A stretch of DNA of 64,000 nucleotides, taken from NCBI GenBank assembly GCA_963675135.1, contig OY776133.1, forward strand, positions 35,799,494-35,863,493, given 5' to 3'. The DNA comes from Galeopsis tetrahit (Eukaryota > Streptophyta > Magnoliopsida > Lamiales > Lamiaceae). The notes below the pieces were generated by a model, which saw only the letters and a list, made by a program, of their open reading frames with translations, was not told the DNA's origin and made no database searches. A program made the position numbers and the translations under genes. This document shows, piece after piece, positions 34,558 to 45,927 of this stretch (the stretch's first letter is position 1; the number at the start of each line of letters is the position of its first letter).

Positions 34558-34562
34558 CGGGG

Positions 34563-36510
34563 TCCCTAAGCTTTGGAGGTAGCTTAGCTTGGATTATGGA
34601 GCTACATTCTTCGGTTAAATGCACCGTCTCATACTCTACCATTTTCCTCTTGTTTGACATAATTTCTTTCAAGAACTTAGATTAATGGGGCATTTGTTCA
34701 AGAGCTTCGGTAAGGGAATATTGATATGTATTTTCTTGAACATCTCCACAAACTTGGCGAATTTGTTGTCCAAGGCCTTCTTCTTCAACCTTTGAGGATA
34801 AGGAAGAGGCACTACATTCTTGCTTTTGTCTTGTGGAGGAGTGATTTCTTCATTTTTCTTCTCCCCTTCTTTCTCTTCTTCCTCTCTTGATTCTTTTTAT
34901 TCCCTCACTTACTCTTCTTGCTTTTCTTTCTCTTGGTCATCTCTTTTGTCAACACTCTCGGGTGCCATTACCACTTCCTCCTCTTGTAGCATCTTGGGCC
35001 CTTCGTAGCTTATCCCACTCCTTAGATTTATGGTTTTGCATTGCTCCTTGGGGTTGAGCTCCGTGTTAGAGGGGAATTGCCCCGGAGTGTGTTGACTTCC
35101 AACGATATTGGCGAGTTGGCCCACTTGTTTTTCAATGGCTTTCACATTATTAGCCACGTTCTTGATCATTTCCCCTTCTTCGTTAAGTCTTTGCCAAGTC
35201 TTTGCCATGTAATTCTTGGTCTCACCCATGAACGACCTGAACATATCTTCCATCTCTCACGTTGAAATTTAGTGGGGGTTGAATGGCATTCCTTAGGTTG
35301 GCATAGGAAAAGTTCTTATGATGCCTCAACCCGGGGTGATATTGATTCGTATTAGGCAGATTCTCACGATTTTGCCTTTCATTCCAACCTCTCTCTCTCT
35401 CTCAAATTTCGGCCTCTTTGGTTGTTCATATAATGGGTCTCTTCGAATTGATCATCACTTGGCCCTACCAAAGCTTTGGGCGTCATTAAGGAGATCAACT
35501 TATCTACTTTGTTGGACAAATTGACATTTTCTTCCGACTCTTGAGTTGAAGCAACCCTTCGGTTTTGTCTTCTCTCGAATGGCCATTGATTTCCATTTTT
35601 CGCCATCTCTTCCAAGAGAACATACCCTTCCTCCGTCGTCTTCCCCAATAACGATCCTCCTCCCGCCGAAGCATCCACCATTCCTCTCGTTCGGTGGTCC
35701 ATTTCGTTGTAAAAGTAGCAAATAAGTTGATCTCGTGAGAAACCATGTTGTGGGCAACTTCTAATCAAATCTTTGAAGCACTCACATGCTTCGGCTAAAG
35801 ACTCATCATCATCTTGTCGAAATGAAGATATTTCCCCTCGGATTTGGATTGTCTTCCTCGGAGGGAAATACTTCATTAAGAACGCATCAACCAAGTCGTT
35901 CCAATTTTCGATGGTCCTCAAATCAAGGGAGAGCTACCATTGCTTAGCTCGGTCTCGGAGAGAGAAGGAGAATAGTTGCAATCGGATGTAATCTTGAGAA
36001 ACTCAGTTGATCTTAACCGTCCCACTTATCTCGAGGAATTGAGATAAGTGGAGGTTAGAATTCTCCTTGGATAGTCCACTAAATTGGTTGTTTTGGAGCA
36101 TTACAATCAAGGCCGACTTGAGCTCGAAATTGTGAGCGTCTACGGGTTCCCAACCCGCTCCTCCGTACGACCTCGGACGAAAATGGTCTCTCAACACTCT
36201 TTGTTGACCGTTCTTCTCATTCCCAATTGGCCTTTCATCTCCTCCCACGTTAGCATTTTCTCCAATCCTCCGGTGAAGGTTGTCTCTCATGGCTCTTTGT
36301 GGTCGGTTTTCTCCGTTCCCATTCGGCTATACTATCCCACCGACATCCTCATGGTTCCCTATCTCCTCTTCAACCTCATCCATAATTGGATTATCTCTTC
36401 TATTCATCTCTTCTAACTCTACTCTTCTTCTCTCGGCGTTCCTTCTTCAACAATTAGCTTCAATCTCCGGGTCTAGAGGTAACAACTCTTGATGGTTCCT
36501 CCTAGATCGC
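34563..36510 (-). pseudogene. gag: Ty3 (Athila-like) gag, broken
   Basis: Minus-strand frames give the retrotransposon gag domain in pieces: FELKSALIVMLQNNQFSGLS (to a stop at 36003), then in the same frame NWNDLVDAFLMKYFPP, SLAEACECFKDLIRSCPQHG and a segment to a stop at 35379. After a frameshift come QVGQLANIVGSQ and TINLRSG (35253-34909), and a further piece (34870-34563) leads toward protease. The order and motifs are those of Athila/Tat gag. At least three stops and one frameshift make it non-coding. It starts about 200 bp inside the PBS. Confidence 0.8.
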
Positions 36511-36678
36511 GTGATCATAAGCCATGTCTATCAAATGTTCAAAAGAGAGTGAGAATCACAAGTAATATAAGAAATAGCAAACACAACAATTTTTGGAATT
36601 TTTGAGATCGAATAAAGAAAGCAAATAAAATATCTAGACTAAAACACTATCAACCTACACTCTAGAACTACAAAACCT

Positions 36679-36695
36679 CCCCGGCAGCGGCGCCA
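36679..36695 (-). other. Primer-binding site of the Ty3 element
   Basis: Minus strand TGGCGCCGCTGCCGGGG, six bases inside the right LTR. It is of the type used by Athila/Tat-like elements, usually ascribed to tRNA-Asp. Confidence 0.82.
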
Positions 36696-36701
36696 TAAAC
36701 T

Positions 36702-38225
36702 TGATTCATGTATTATCTAACATTAAAATACACGACCGCAAGTGTATGGTGTATATCATAGTGTAATAAGTACAAGGTCGATCCCACAAGTAGGAGTAGT
36801 GTAAAAGCGTATTTTGCCAATTGAATTTTAAATAGACGGTGATCGATAAGTTTGAAGATTGTAATCACCCCTAATTATCTACCTAAGTGTCACGAGTAAA
36901 CAATTAAAGAGTAATAAAGAGAATCGATCAAGTGTGCTTATGGAAATCACGGAAACGATAGAAATACGAGTAAAACTCAAATAAGAGAAGGTAGATTCTA
37001 AGACACATGCAATACTAATGAATCCATATATGATTAACAATCTACTCAAGTGGTGTTGTGTTTTTTCTATAAGATTGATCACAAAATAATGAGTTAAGAG
37101 TTTTCTCGATCCAAATTACCCAAGAGAAATACAATCCAACTTAGTATTTCTACCTAAATTGCATCATAAAACACAATTAAGCCCCTAAGATCATCACAAA
37201 TCCTCCTAATCATTGATCATCTCTCGATCTCTCAATAAAATTAGGTCAAATACTTGCAATCAATTAATCAAAAGAGATTTCTCAATCCAATTTCAATTAA
37301 CTAAGATTAACACATCACTATTGCACACTAATGACATGTTTTGCAATGAAAATCAAATTTCAAATAGAATTAAGCCACACAAACACCAATTAAGCAAAAT
37401 ACTAATTCATAAACTTTATCAAGAGTATTTTCAAGGCCCTTAAACCAAAAGTGTTCTAGCCAAACACAAACACAATCAAATTAACACAAACTAATGAAAT
37501 AAGTAAATAAAAAGTAAGAGAAAGAGAAATTTTAGTCTAATGGATGATGGGGAATGAAATTCCCAAGCTATTGATGCCCTCCTTGCTTGATTTGATGAAA
37601 ATTTGAAGAAATGGATGATGATTACCTCCAAGTGTGTGTAAATGTGTGTAAGAGTTCTTGAGGAAGGGGGTAATCTATTTTAAATTCAAGAATGGGGGCA
37701 TTTATAGTGTTGGAGTAGGGTTTGGGGGTAAGTTTTGCACTTAAGTCCTTTGAAAATGGCTAAAAATCACAAAAAATCTCGAGATTGAAAGTGGCCCGGC
37801 CGGGCGGGAAAGTGGCCCGGCCGGGCGATAACTTCGTATATTGAATTTGGACCAAAATAAGGGCAGGGTGCATTTATAAAAAAGGTGGGTGCAGATCGGC
37901 CCGGCCGGCGGAAGTTCTGTATTGATTTCGGCCTCCAACTTCGTCCCTCCGTATCTTGAGCTTCCGGCCTCCAATTGACTCGATTCTTTTTGCTATTCCA
38001 CTCCATTTTTCGAGTCGGATCCAATGGTGTACTCTTATTTTTCTTCCAATGAATTGTGTTAGGTGTTTTGCTCCCAAATTCCTTTGTTTTACCTACAAAA
38101 TCGACAAAATACTACGTTTCTCTTATTTCGACCAAAACAATGATAATCAACCCATAAATAAATTAAATCACAATTAAAATGAGTTTCACATGTGCATAAA
38201 AAACGTGTAAATTCCACCCGAATCA
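36702..38225 (-). repeat. 5' LTR of the Ty3 element (1,524 bp)
   Basis: Matches 27165-28673. At 37787-37826 it has a 21-bp GC-rich unit (GAAAGTGGCCCGGCCGGGCG) twice where the other LTR has one diverged copy. A related CCCGGCCGG lies at 37899. Confidence 0.92.
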
Positions 38226-38230
38226 GTTGA

Positions 38231-38684
38231 TACGAGAAATACAATATAATTTCTACGTTCTCTTGTGGATCGACCCTACCTTTCATGAAAGAATTACCTT
38301 TCATTTAAGAGTATGGACTTTTAAATATGTGTAAAACTAATTCATTCATATTAATTTTTCACATCAAAATAAAAGTTGATAATTTATGAACGTTTTGATG
38401 ATTTATAAAAATGTTGATAATTTATGAACGTGTTAATGTTTTATACATGATTTTTTAATTTTTTCAAACAATTACTCATTTCGTTCATCTATAAGTTTTC
38501 CATTATTTTTTGGCACAAAGTTAAGATAAATAATTAAATAATAAATATAGTACAAATGATCGATGTGATTGAAATGGAGGAAAATTAATTCATAAAGGTA
38601 AATTTACTGGTGTTATATGCAAAATAAAGTGAAAGGTAAGAATATAAATTTGGTATAAGAAGCTTATAGACGTATGAATAAAAA
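38231..38684. other. Spacer between Ty3 element and LINE
   Basis: AT-rich. The first 50 bp (TTCTCTTGTGGATCGACCC) look like LTR material of another Ty3 element. No gene. Confidence 0.4.
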
Positions 38685-38701
38685 TGGAAAATGAAGAACT
38701 T
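38685..38701. repeat. LINE target-site duplication, left copy
   Basis: TGGAAAATGAAGAACTT, identical to 44717-44733. It marks the exact ends of the LINE insertion. Confidence 0.93.
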
Positions 38702-38803
38702 TTTTTTTTTTTTTTGGGGGGGGGGGGGGGTTTGGTCAACACTACCAGGATAAAGTTTGTACGATAAAATCTGTGCTCCTGGATTACCAACGACTACTCC
38801 ACT

Positions 38804-41800
38804 TCATTCAAGTGACGTGGTAGAGTCAGCACTTGTTTCTGCAAGATTATGTGCCTCGCGTAATTTGGATCTAGGGCTGTATTCGAATTTGCACACTACA
38901 AATTGCTTAGTCAATTCAAGAATGTCCCTTATGATCCTGGATTCTGGTCCCACGGTTCTCTTATTTCTGAGGCATAGGGCAATTCCTGTTTGAGAGTCTG
39001 ACTTGATCATCACATGTGTCAGACCTCTCGATTTAGCTTTACTAATGCCATGCCATATAGCTATAAGTTCAGTTCCAAGTGGATTCCGTTGGGGCCTTAA
39101 TCTTTTGCAGATCTTATCAATGATGCATCCATCTTGTCTACGGAGAATATCCCCCGCTCCGTATCGTCGACGTTCACTATTGAAGGCTCCATCCACTTCT
39201 ACATTGACTATTTGCGGGTTCTCTCTTGTCGTACGTTTGAAATTACTATTGCAACTTGTGGGTACCCTTTGCCTTTCCTTAATTTGATTATTGTAGACGT
39301 CAAGGTATGCCAGAACTCTTTCTCCCGTCTTTTTATCTATGTACCTATTTTTAGGGCCGGTGGCATGAGTAATCGAGCATCTCTCCCTCCATATTGCCCA
39401 TGCAATCATAATAAACTTCTCAAAGTCTTCTTTCGAAGTTCTATGGCTCATATGGTTAATGAAATCAATAGTATTCATACATTTTCCTTCTTGAATATGC
39501 ATCTTTAGCCCCGCTTGTTTCCAAACGGTTTTAACATTGTGGCAATGGAATAAAACATGACATGTATCCGGATTACTGCCACCACACAATCCACATACCG
39601 GCGCTATAGGAATATGTCTTCGGGCAAGGTTACCTTCGGTTTGCACAAAATCGTGACACATCTTCCACCTAAAAATGCGGACTTTCGGAGGGACTCGCAA
39701 TTCCCATATTCGTTTCCACCATTTTGCATTCTCTTGTGTTGACGAGGAGGATGGTTTATTCTTTTCTCTTCCCTCTATTTGTATTCCCTTCCTGTATCCT
39801 GATTTCACAGTATAATTGCCCATTTCCTCATCTTTCCAGTATCTATTATCTGCCTCATCCTTTTCCCCTACTTGGGTTCTTAGCACCCCTTCTGCTTCAA
39901 AGTGTAAGAAGGAATTCCTTACTAATTCTTCATTCCAACATCGGTCCTCCTCCAGGAGAATATTAATGTTTTGAATAGCTGCAATATTCGACTTTATTCT
40001 TCCTTCCTCCAGCCCCTGGACCCACGCGTGCTTATAAAGCTTGACTTGCTCCCCATTTCCCACTATCCATCTAATGTCGTCCTCTAAAATATATTTGCTT
40101 CGGCAAAGTGATCTCCATGTGAACGAGGGATTATTACCTGCTTCTGCTTCCATAATGTCCATCTTCTTATAGTACCTTGCTTTAAGAACTCTATTAACAA
40201 GTGACTCAGGATCTTGAATACATTTCCATACTTGTTTTGCGAGTAGTGCATCATTGAAGATGTGCATTCTCCTGAAGCCCATTCCTCCCTCGTTTTTTGG
40301 CTTGCACAAATCTTCCCATTTTTGCCAATGGATCTTCTTTCTTTCCTCATTTTTCCCCCACCAAAAGTCAGTCATGAGAGACTCCATTTGTTTACAAATT
40401 TGCAGTGGAATCTTAAAACATGACATGGCATAAGTAGGAATTGCTTGTAACACCGATTTGATGAGTACTTCCCTCCCCCCCCCCCTCCGAGAATGTCTTG
40501 TTTTTCCAGTTGTCAATGCGATTTTTAATCCTATCCACCAAGTACGAAAATTGCATTCGTTTGGATCTCATCGAGAAAGTCGGGAGTCCCAAGTACATCT
40601 GGTGCCCTTGCGTGACACGAATATTCAATTTCTGCTTAATATCATTTCTCAGTCTCTCAGCTGTGTTTGGAATAAAAAGGATGGTAGTTTTTTCAAAGTT
40701 AATCATCTGCCCCGAAGCTTTTTCATAATCCGTCAGGACTCTCTTAATGACCTCCGCACTGTTCTCCTTTGCTTTGAAAAATAAAATGTTATCATCAGCA
40801 AATAACAGATGAGAGACTTTTGGTGCCTCTCTGGCCACTTTGATGCCTTCAATGTTCCTAATGCTCACATTGTGTCTCAAATACGAGGATAGTCCTTGTG
40901 CACAAATCACAAACAGGAAGGGAGATAAAGGATCCCCTTGTCTGATACCCCTAGATGGATTTACCTTGCCCAAAACTGTGTTATTAATCTTAAAAGAGTA
41001 TGTAACTGTTTTCACACACCTGAGAATAATATCGATTAGGGAACTCGGGAAGCCCATTTTAACTAACTGCCCCTCCAAAAAACTCCATTCAATCCGGTCA
41101 TAAGCTTTACTCATATCCAGTTTCATCGCAGCGTAGCCTGTTTTGCTTTTATTATTCTTGAGCCAATGCATACACTCATATCCGATAAGGATATTGTCGG
41201 ATATTTGTCTATCCTTCACAAAAGCGCTCTGATGATCATCTATGACCTCTGGTAATATTTTCTTCAGTCTATTAGCTACCACTTTTGCAACAATCCTGAA
41301 ACTCACATTGCATAAGCTAATTGGTCGAAAATCCTTTAATGTCATCGGGTTTTTTGTTTTTGGGATGAGAGTTATCCACGTCTCATTCCATTCTCTTGTA
41401 TCCCCTTTATTGTTTAAGATGTCCAGAACCCCTTTTGTAAGATCCTCCCCCACAATATGCCACATCTCCTGAAAAAATCTAGCATTGAATTCGTCCGGGC
41501 CAGGGGCTTTATCCGGGTTTTTTTCGAACACTGCCGCTTTGACCTCGTCTTTTGTATAATTCCTGTTTAAGAACTCCGTCATCTCCTCCGTGATCATGGT
41601 CTCCGAATGATTCAAGATTGTCTCCAGTTGTCTTTGATCCGGGACGTTTGAAGTAAAGAGAGCTTGATAGTAATCCACTATGGTACTAGTAATATCTTCT
41701 TTGGAGTGTGCCCACGATCCATCCTCTTTACGAATGCTATCAATAAAGTTGCGATTTCTTCTTTCCGTTGCTCTTTTATGGAAATAATTAGTGTTTCTAT

Positions 41801-42864
41801 CTCCACTGACCATCCAGTTTGTCCTCGCCCTTTGCTTCCAAAATTCTTCTTGTTGGGCTAATAGTAGTTCCAATTTGGTCTCCATGGGGTCCTCTCCCTG
41901 ATCAATCCAACCATCCGATTCCTTTCTTTGCAAGATTAGTGTAGACAAGGCATTTACTCTTTTTTTCAGGCTTCCCACATTTTCTTTTGCCCACTTTTGT
42001 AAGTGTTGTGCACAATTAGAGAGCTTTGTATGAATATTGTTGTTAATATTCATTGAGTTCCAGCCCATGTTGACCTCTTTTTCCAAGGTTGTTTCCATTA
42101 ACCACGCGTTTTCGAATCTAAAGAAATCAAACATGTTCTTGTTCCATCCACAACTCTTACTATGTATCTTGATTGAAATAGCTCTGTGGTCTGATCCGAA
42201 CCAGTGAGAATGTTGTACTCTATGCATTTTCCACAAATTTATCCATTCTGGGTTTGCCACATATCGATCAAGTCGCTCCAGAATTCTGTGTGTGCCCTTT
42301 CTTTTATTATCCCACGTGAATCTTGGCCCCGAAAACCCTAGATCGTGCAATTCATGGTAGTTGAGGCTATTCTGAAATCTTTCCATCAGTTTATATGTCC
42401 TTCCATTATTATTTCCCCCCTTCTTTTCTCTATGATTTAAGATCTCGTTAAAATCCCCTCCCACAAGCCATGCTTGATTATTATGATGAGTTGCTTTAAT
42501 CCGATTAAAAAGATCCAGGAAAAGATGTCGATCTTTTTGGTCCGAGGGCCCATGATATCCGGTAAACCACCATTGAACTTTGTCATCACTGATCTTAGCA
42601 TCTATATGACACGCAGAGTAGGAGCCAATGTTAACATTCATTTCATTCAAAGCATACAAAAGTAAACCCCCTATTACCGCTTGGTTCTACTGAGAAACAA
42701 AAGGCAAAGTTAAGCATGTTCATCCAAGCTTTTACTATTCTACTGGGGAGTTTCGACTCCATTACAAAAAAAAGTGAGGGTTTATTTAAGGCTACGACCT
42801 GCCTAAGCTTCTGGAATGCATTGGGACCCCTCAAACCCCTTGCATTCCAGCATGTAACGATCAT
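38804..42864 (-). pseudogene. LINE ORF2 (endonuclease, RT, RNase H), two frameshifts
   Basis: Three overlapping frames make one protein. 42864-42643: APE-type endonuclease start (TCWNARGLRGP, VMESKL). 42659-40413: rest of endonuclease (YHGPSD, GGDFNEIL, GSDHRAISI) and RT (LDMSKAYDRIEW, RQGDPLSPFLF, LLFADDNILFF). 40516-38804: thumb and post-RT part, zinc-finger-like CGLCGGSNPDTCHVLFHC, and an RNase H domain (VEVDGAFNSE, GTELIAIW, MIKSDSQ). Frame breaks fall at a G5 run near 42667 and at an 11-base C run (plus strand 40475-40485). Total length about 1,350 codons, normal for plant L1 elements with RNase H. Confidence 0.88.
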
Positions 42865-44233
42865 GGATAAGAGCGAAGTGGGATTTCACCCTCCTCCGCT
42901 GCACTTGAACTTGACACCTCTTCTTCGCTTTTGTGTCGTTTGTAGCCCCCTTCATCCTTCCCTCCCATGTTCTTCTCTGCATTCTCCTGTATCTCCGTCT
43001 CCTTATCAAACATAATCTGGACTCCCCATGCACTTGCCCTTCCTCTCTTCGTTGTCCTTTAATGTGAGTGCCCATCATGATCTCTTTTTCTTTTTCTTGT
43101 TTAGCTTTCCATAGATCCTTACCTGCCCCCACTCCTTGTAGTCCACTTTGTTCTCCATTGCTTTCATCGTCAATAAGCGCTGCAAAATAACTTGCTTGTG
43201 CAATACCTTCCCAATCAGAACGTAAAGAGTGTTCAACATTTGCAAGATACCTGGTTTCATTACTTTGTAGTGTGCGCTGGGCCTCCTCCATAAGGACTGA
43301 GTTCGCAAAACGATCTGCTTCCATCGAATTGTCTTGGTTTTGATCGTGCCATGCCTCGTCCGCCAACACAAGTCCCCCGACACGGGCATTCGGCCTAATG
43401 ACAATAGAGTTCACCGTTCTCCTCGCCTCAGCATAGTGCGGTGGTGTTTGAGCCGGAGTCCTGGTCTCAAGGAGGCTTCTCAGGTGCTCATATTGAGCTT
43501 CTTTAAGACCTTTCTGACCATCAGCCCGGAGCCACATGGGGTACTCCTGCATTTCTCCCCTGCGGCTGCTTTCCCCAGTATATCGATCCATACAGTCTCT
43601 TTCAATGTGAGTGAGAAGGCCACATCTGTAGCAAAACTCTCCCAGTTTTTCATACCTCAGTGCCACCAAAATGCTCTCGCCCCTTACTGTGATATTAGTG
43701 CTTCTATTGAGTGGCTGGTGGAGATCAATAAGCACCCTTACCCTTAGACAACGTCCCCAAGCTGCCCCATCTTCCGGGCAGTCGATGACGTCTCCCAACG
43801 CTTCTCCCAGTTTTTGTGCCAAGATTTTTGTCATGCTACAAATGGGCATTCCATGGAACTGCACCCATAGAGGGATCCTGTTGATAACCAGATCCCTCGG
43901 GAGTTCGTCTCCTTGCAGCTTCGACAGAATCAGCATAGGGCCATTGACAACCCATGGTTGCCTAAAGAAGGCCCTATTATAGTCCACCTCCTTTTCGAAG
44001 TCCAGCATAAAATAACCCTCGGCCACCAGAATGATTCGAACCACTCCCTCCGGTTTCCAGATCCTCCTAAGTATGTTGAGGATCTCGATTAGCCCCTGTT
44101 GTCTACGGATAGTGAAGTGACCAAGCAGAGCGAACTAAGGGATGGCAAGTTCATTTTCATTAACATTGAGATTAGAGTCCTCCGCATCAGAAATAAGGAT
44201 GTTTCTCAGTGGTTCATGGAGGTTATCAGCCAT
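42803..44233 (-). pseudogene. LINE ORF1 (DUF4283 and CCHC), one in-frame stop
   Basis: The best start is ATG 44233 (MADNLHEPLRN). The frame has a TAG at 44135-44137 and then continues open to 42803. The N-terminal half fits the DUF4283 fold of plant LINE ORF1 (FMLDFEKEVDYNRAF, QPWVVNGPMLIL, RIPLWVQFHGMP). A CCHC knuckle follows (CYRCGLLTHIERDC). The C-terminal third is basic. It is the presumed RNA-binding partner of ORF2 and overlaps the ORF2 start by about 60 bases in another frame. Confidence 0.85.
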
Positions 44234-44716
44234 GGTGAGAGATGTTTTGTGAAGAGAGGTGGAAGAAAGAGCGAATAAGGATTCACAGTTGTGATTGATG
44301 AGAAATAATTTTCCTCCTTCTCTATTTATATACCCCTCTGTCACTCCGATACCCAATCCGATGAAAGCAACAAGCCCAAGAAACCAGGTAATCATAGTAT
44401 TTGTCTCGAAAATCTTCCCCCATATGGAGCGTCGTCTTGGGAGAAGGCAAAATCCGGCAATCGAAGCCTCCCATATCACGCCAATATCCTTTTCATTAAT
44501 GTCATTGGCCATAATTCCGACAAATTAAAACCCATACACTAAATGCTTCTCAGAAGGAATGATTACCGTTGTTTTTAGGCCAAACCCTAGGTTAATCCCT
44601 TTCTCCTCTGTCAGACGCCAATTCGCACTTTTCCAAGGTGAGAATCGCCCACACACATTCTAAAATCGCTATCCTCCCGCGCGTGCAGCGCGTTCCTCTC
44701 TCATCTAACTATAAAT
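44234..44716 (-). other. LINE 5' untranslated region
   Basis: Runs to the 17-bp duplication. An ATG at 44512 is in frame with ORF1 and open, but the text there is poorly conserved with LINE ORF1, so it is treated as leader. GC-rich at the extreme 5' end (CGCGCGTGCAGCGCG). Confidence 0.6.
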
Positions 44717-44733
44717 TGGAAAATGAAGAACTT
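44717..44733. repeat. LINE target-site duplication, right copy
   Basis: Identical to 38685-38701. Confidence 0.93.
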
Positions 44734-45593
44734 ATAGATGAAGGAAGGAGAGGGTATATTCTAGGGGGTTATTCTAAGGTCCATTTGGGACCCCTAGTTA
44801 CAATTAAGTTCAATGTTTTTTTATAGTTACAATTAAGTTCAAAATTGGATCTAAATGTACAATTGTACCCTTCAAATTAAATGAATGCTAAAAACATGAA
44901 TTGATCAACTATTTTAATAAGAATGTGCAAAAATGAACAAACTTCGTAAAATGCACTACATAGTTGCACTTTCCAAATTTTTAAATCTTTCCAAAACCCA
45001 TAAAATCCTCAATTAATAATTTGCATACACTGTCTTCATCCAGATTTTTCTTTGCATTTCACATATATGTCTCATTCTCAAACGATGAAGCTCTAACTGA
45101 AAATCGAGAAGGATTTACAGGTAAAGGGTTATTAATTGTACTACGTTTGGTGTTTAAACAACTTTATTATTTCATATACCGAGTTGCAGAAGTTTATGTG
45201 ATTCGAGTGTTAATACTGCACCTTTGAGAAGAGCTAAATAAGGTCAAAGTGCATGTAGGAACTCAGGATATTTGGTAGTTGATCGAAAACTCTATTTTTT
45301 TTTTTAAAGAATAAGTAGAGGTAACAAGAATTTGAATTATTTTTGAAGATTTCTTACTTCATAAGGTATTTTATTTTAGAAACCCTATAATGGAAATATT
45401 TGTTGTTACCAATGATGGAATACCGTGATGATTAACTTGTTTTTGTATCCGTCCGAAGTACTTAATTATTTGTATTTTTTTTATTGTATAATAGTTGTAT
45501 TAATTTAAAAGTACAATTAATGTTAGGGAATATTCAACTGAAATGTATGGATTGCATCATACATTAGGCGTTTGTTACCGGATAAAAATTATA
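44734..45593. other. AT-rich non-coding DNA
   Basis: A short direct repeat AGTTACAATTAAGTTCAA occurs at 44797 and 44825. No gene seen. Confidence 0.4.
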
Positions 45594-45827
45594 CTCCCTC
45601 CGTCCTGTAAAATTTTGCTCAGACAGATTTTTGGGTCCACAAAATATATGTTTATTCTATTTAAATAATTAACTTTTGAGTATTTTTTTTACTTTGTTAA
45701 GAAGATTGAGTATGTACCAACATTATTGTTTACTCGTTATCTCACATATATTTTTTATAATTAAAATATGATTTTTTTAAAAACATGTATAAAAAAAAGT
45801 GAGCAAAATTTTACTGGACAGAGGGAG
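45594..45827. mobile_element. Stowaway MITE 1
   Basis: CTCCCTCCGTCC...GGACAGAGGGAG termini, TA duplications, and long inverted arms (AAAATTTTGCTC and GAGCAAAATTTT). 234 bp, non-coding. Confidence 0.85.
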
Positions 45828-45927
45828 TATTTGTTTAATTCGTTTTGCATGTCAGCCTGATTAGATGTCGATATGTATATTTGAATGAACTAAATGTTGT
45901 AGTATTGTTATATTACTATATATGCAG

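Larger units (their letters stand above)
27165..38225 (-). mobile_element. Ty3-type (Athila-like) LTR element lacking RT and integrase
   Basis: Complete element with LTRs 27165-28673 and 36702-38225, both TGATTC...GAATCA, and identical 5-bp duplications GTTGA at 27160-27164 and 38226-38230. The PBS next to the right LTR and the PPT next to the left one put it on the minus strand. Coding matter is gag, protease and a short post-protease segment. No RT, RNase H or integrase motif is present, so it is a gag-protease (TR-GAG-like) non-autonomous element. A CACTA element and a copia LTR were inserted later. Without them the internal region is about 4.5 kb. Confidence 0.88.
38702..44716 (-). mobile_element. 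Near full-length L1-type LINE
   Basis: 6.0-kb insertion between 17-bp duplications. Minus-strand order: 5' untranslated region, ORF1 with zinc knuckle, ORF2 with endonuclease, RT, zinc-finger-like region and RNase H, then a 3' tail. The tail is odd: a run of about 15 C precedes the run of 14 A (plus strand T run 38702-38715, G run 38716-38730). ORF1 has one stop and ORF2 two frameshifts at homopolymers, so it is inactive unless those are sequencing errors. Confidence 0.9.
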
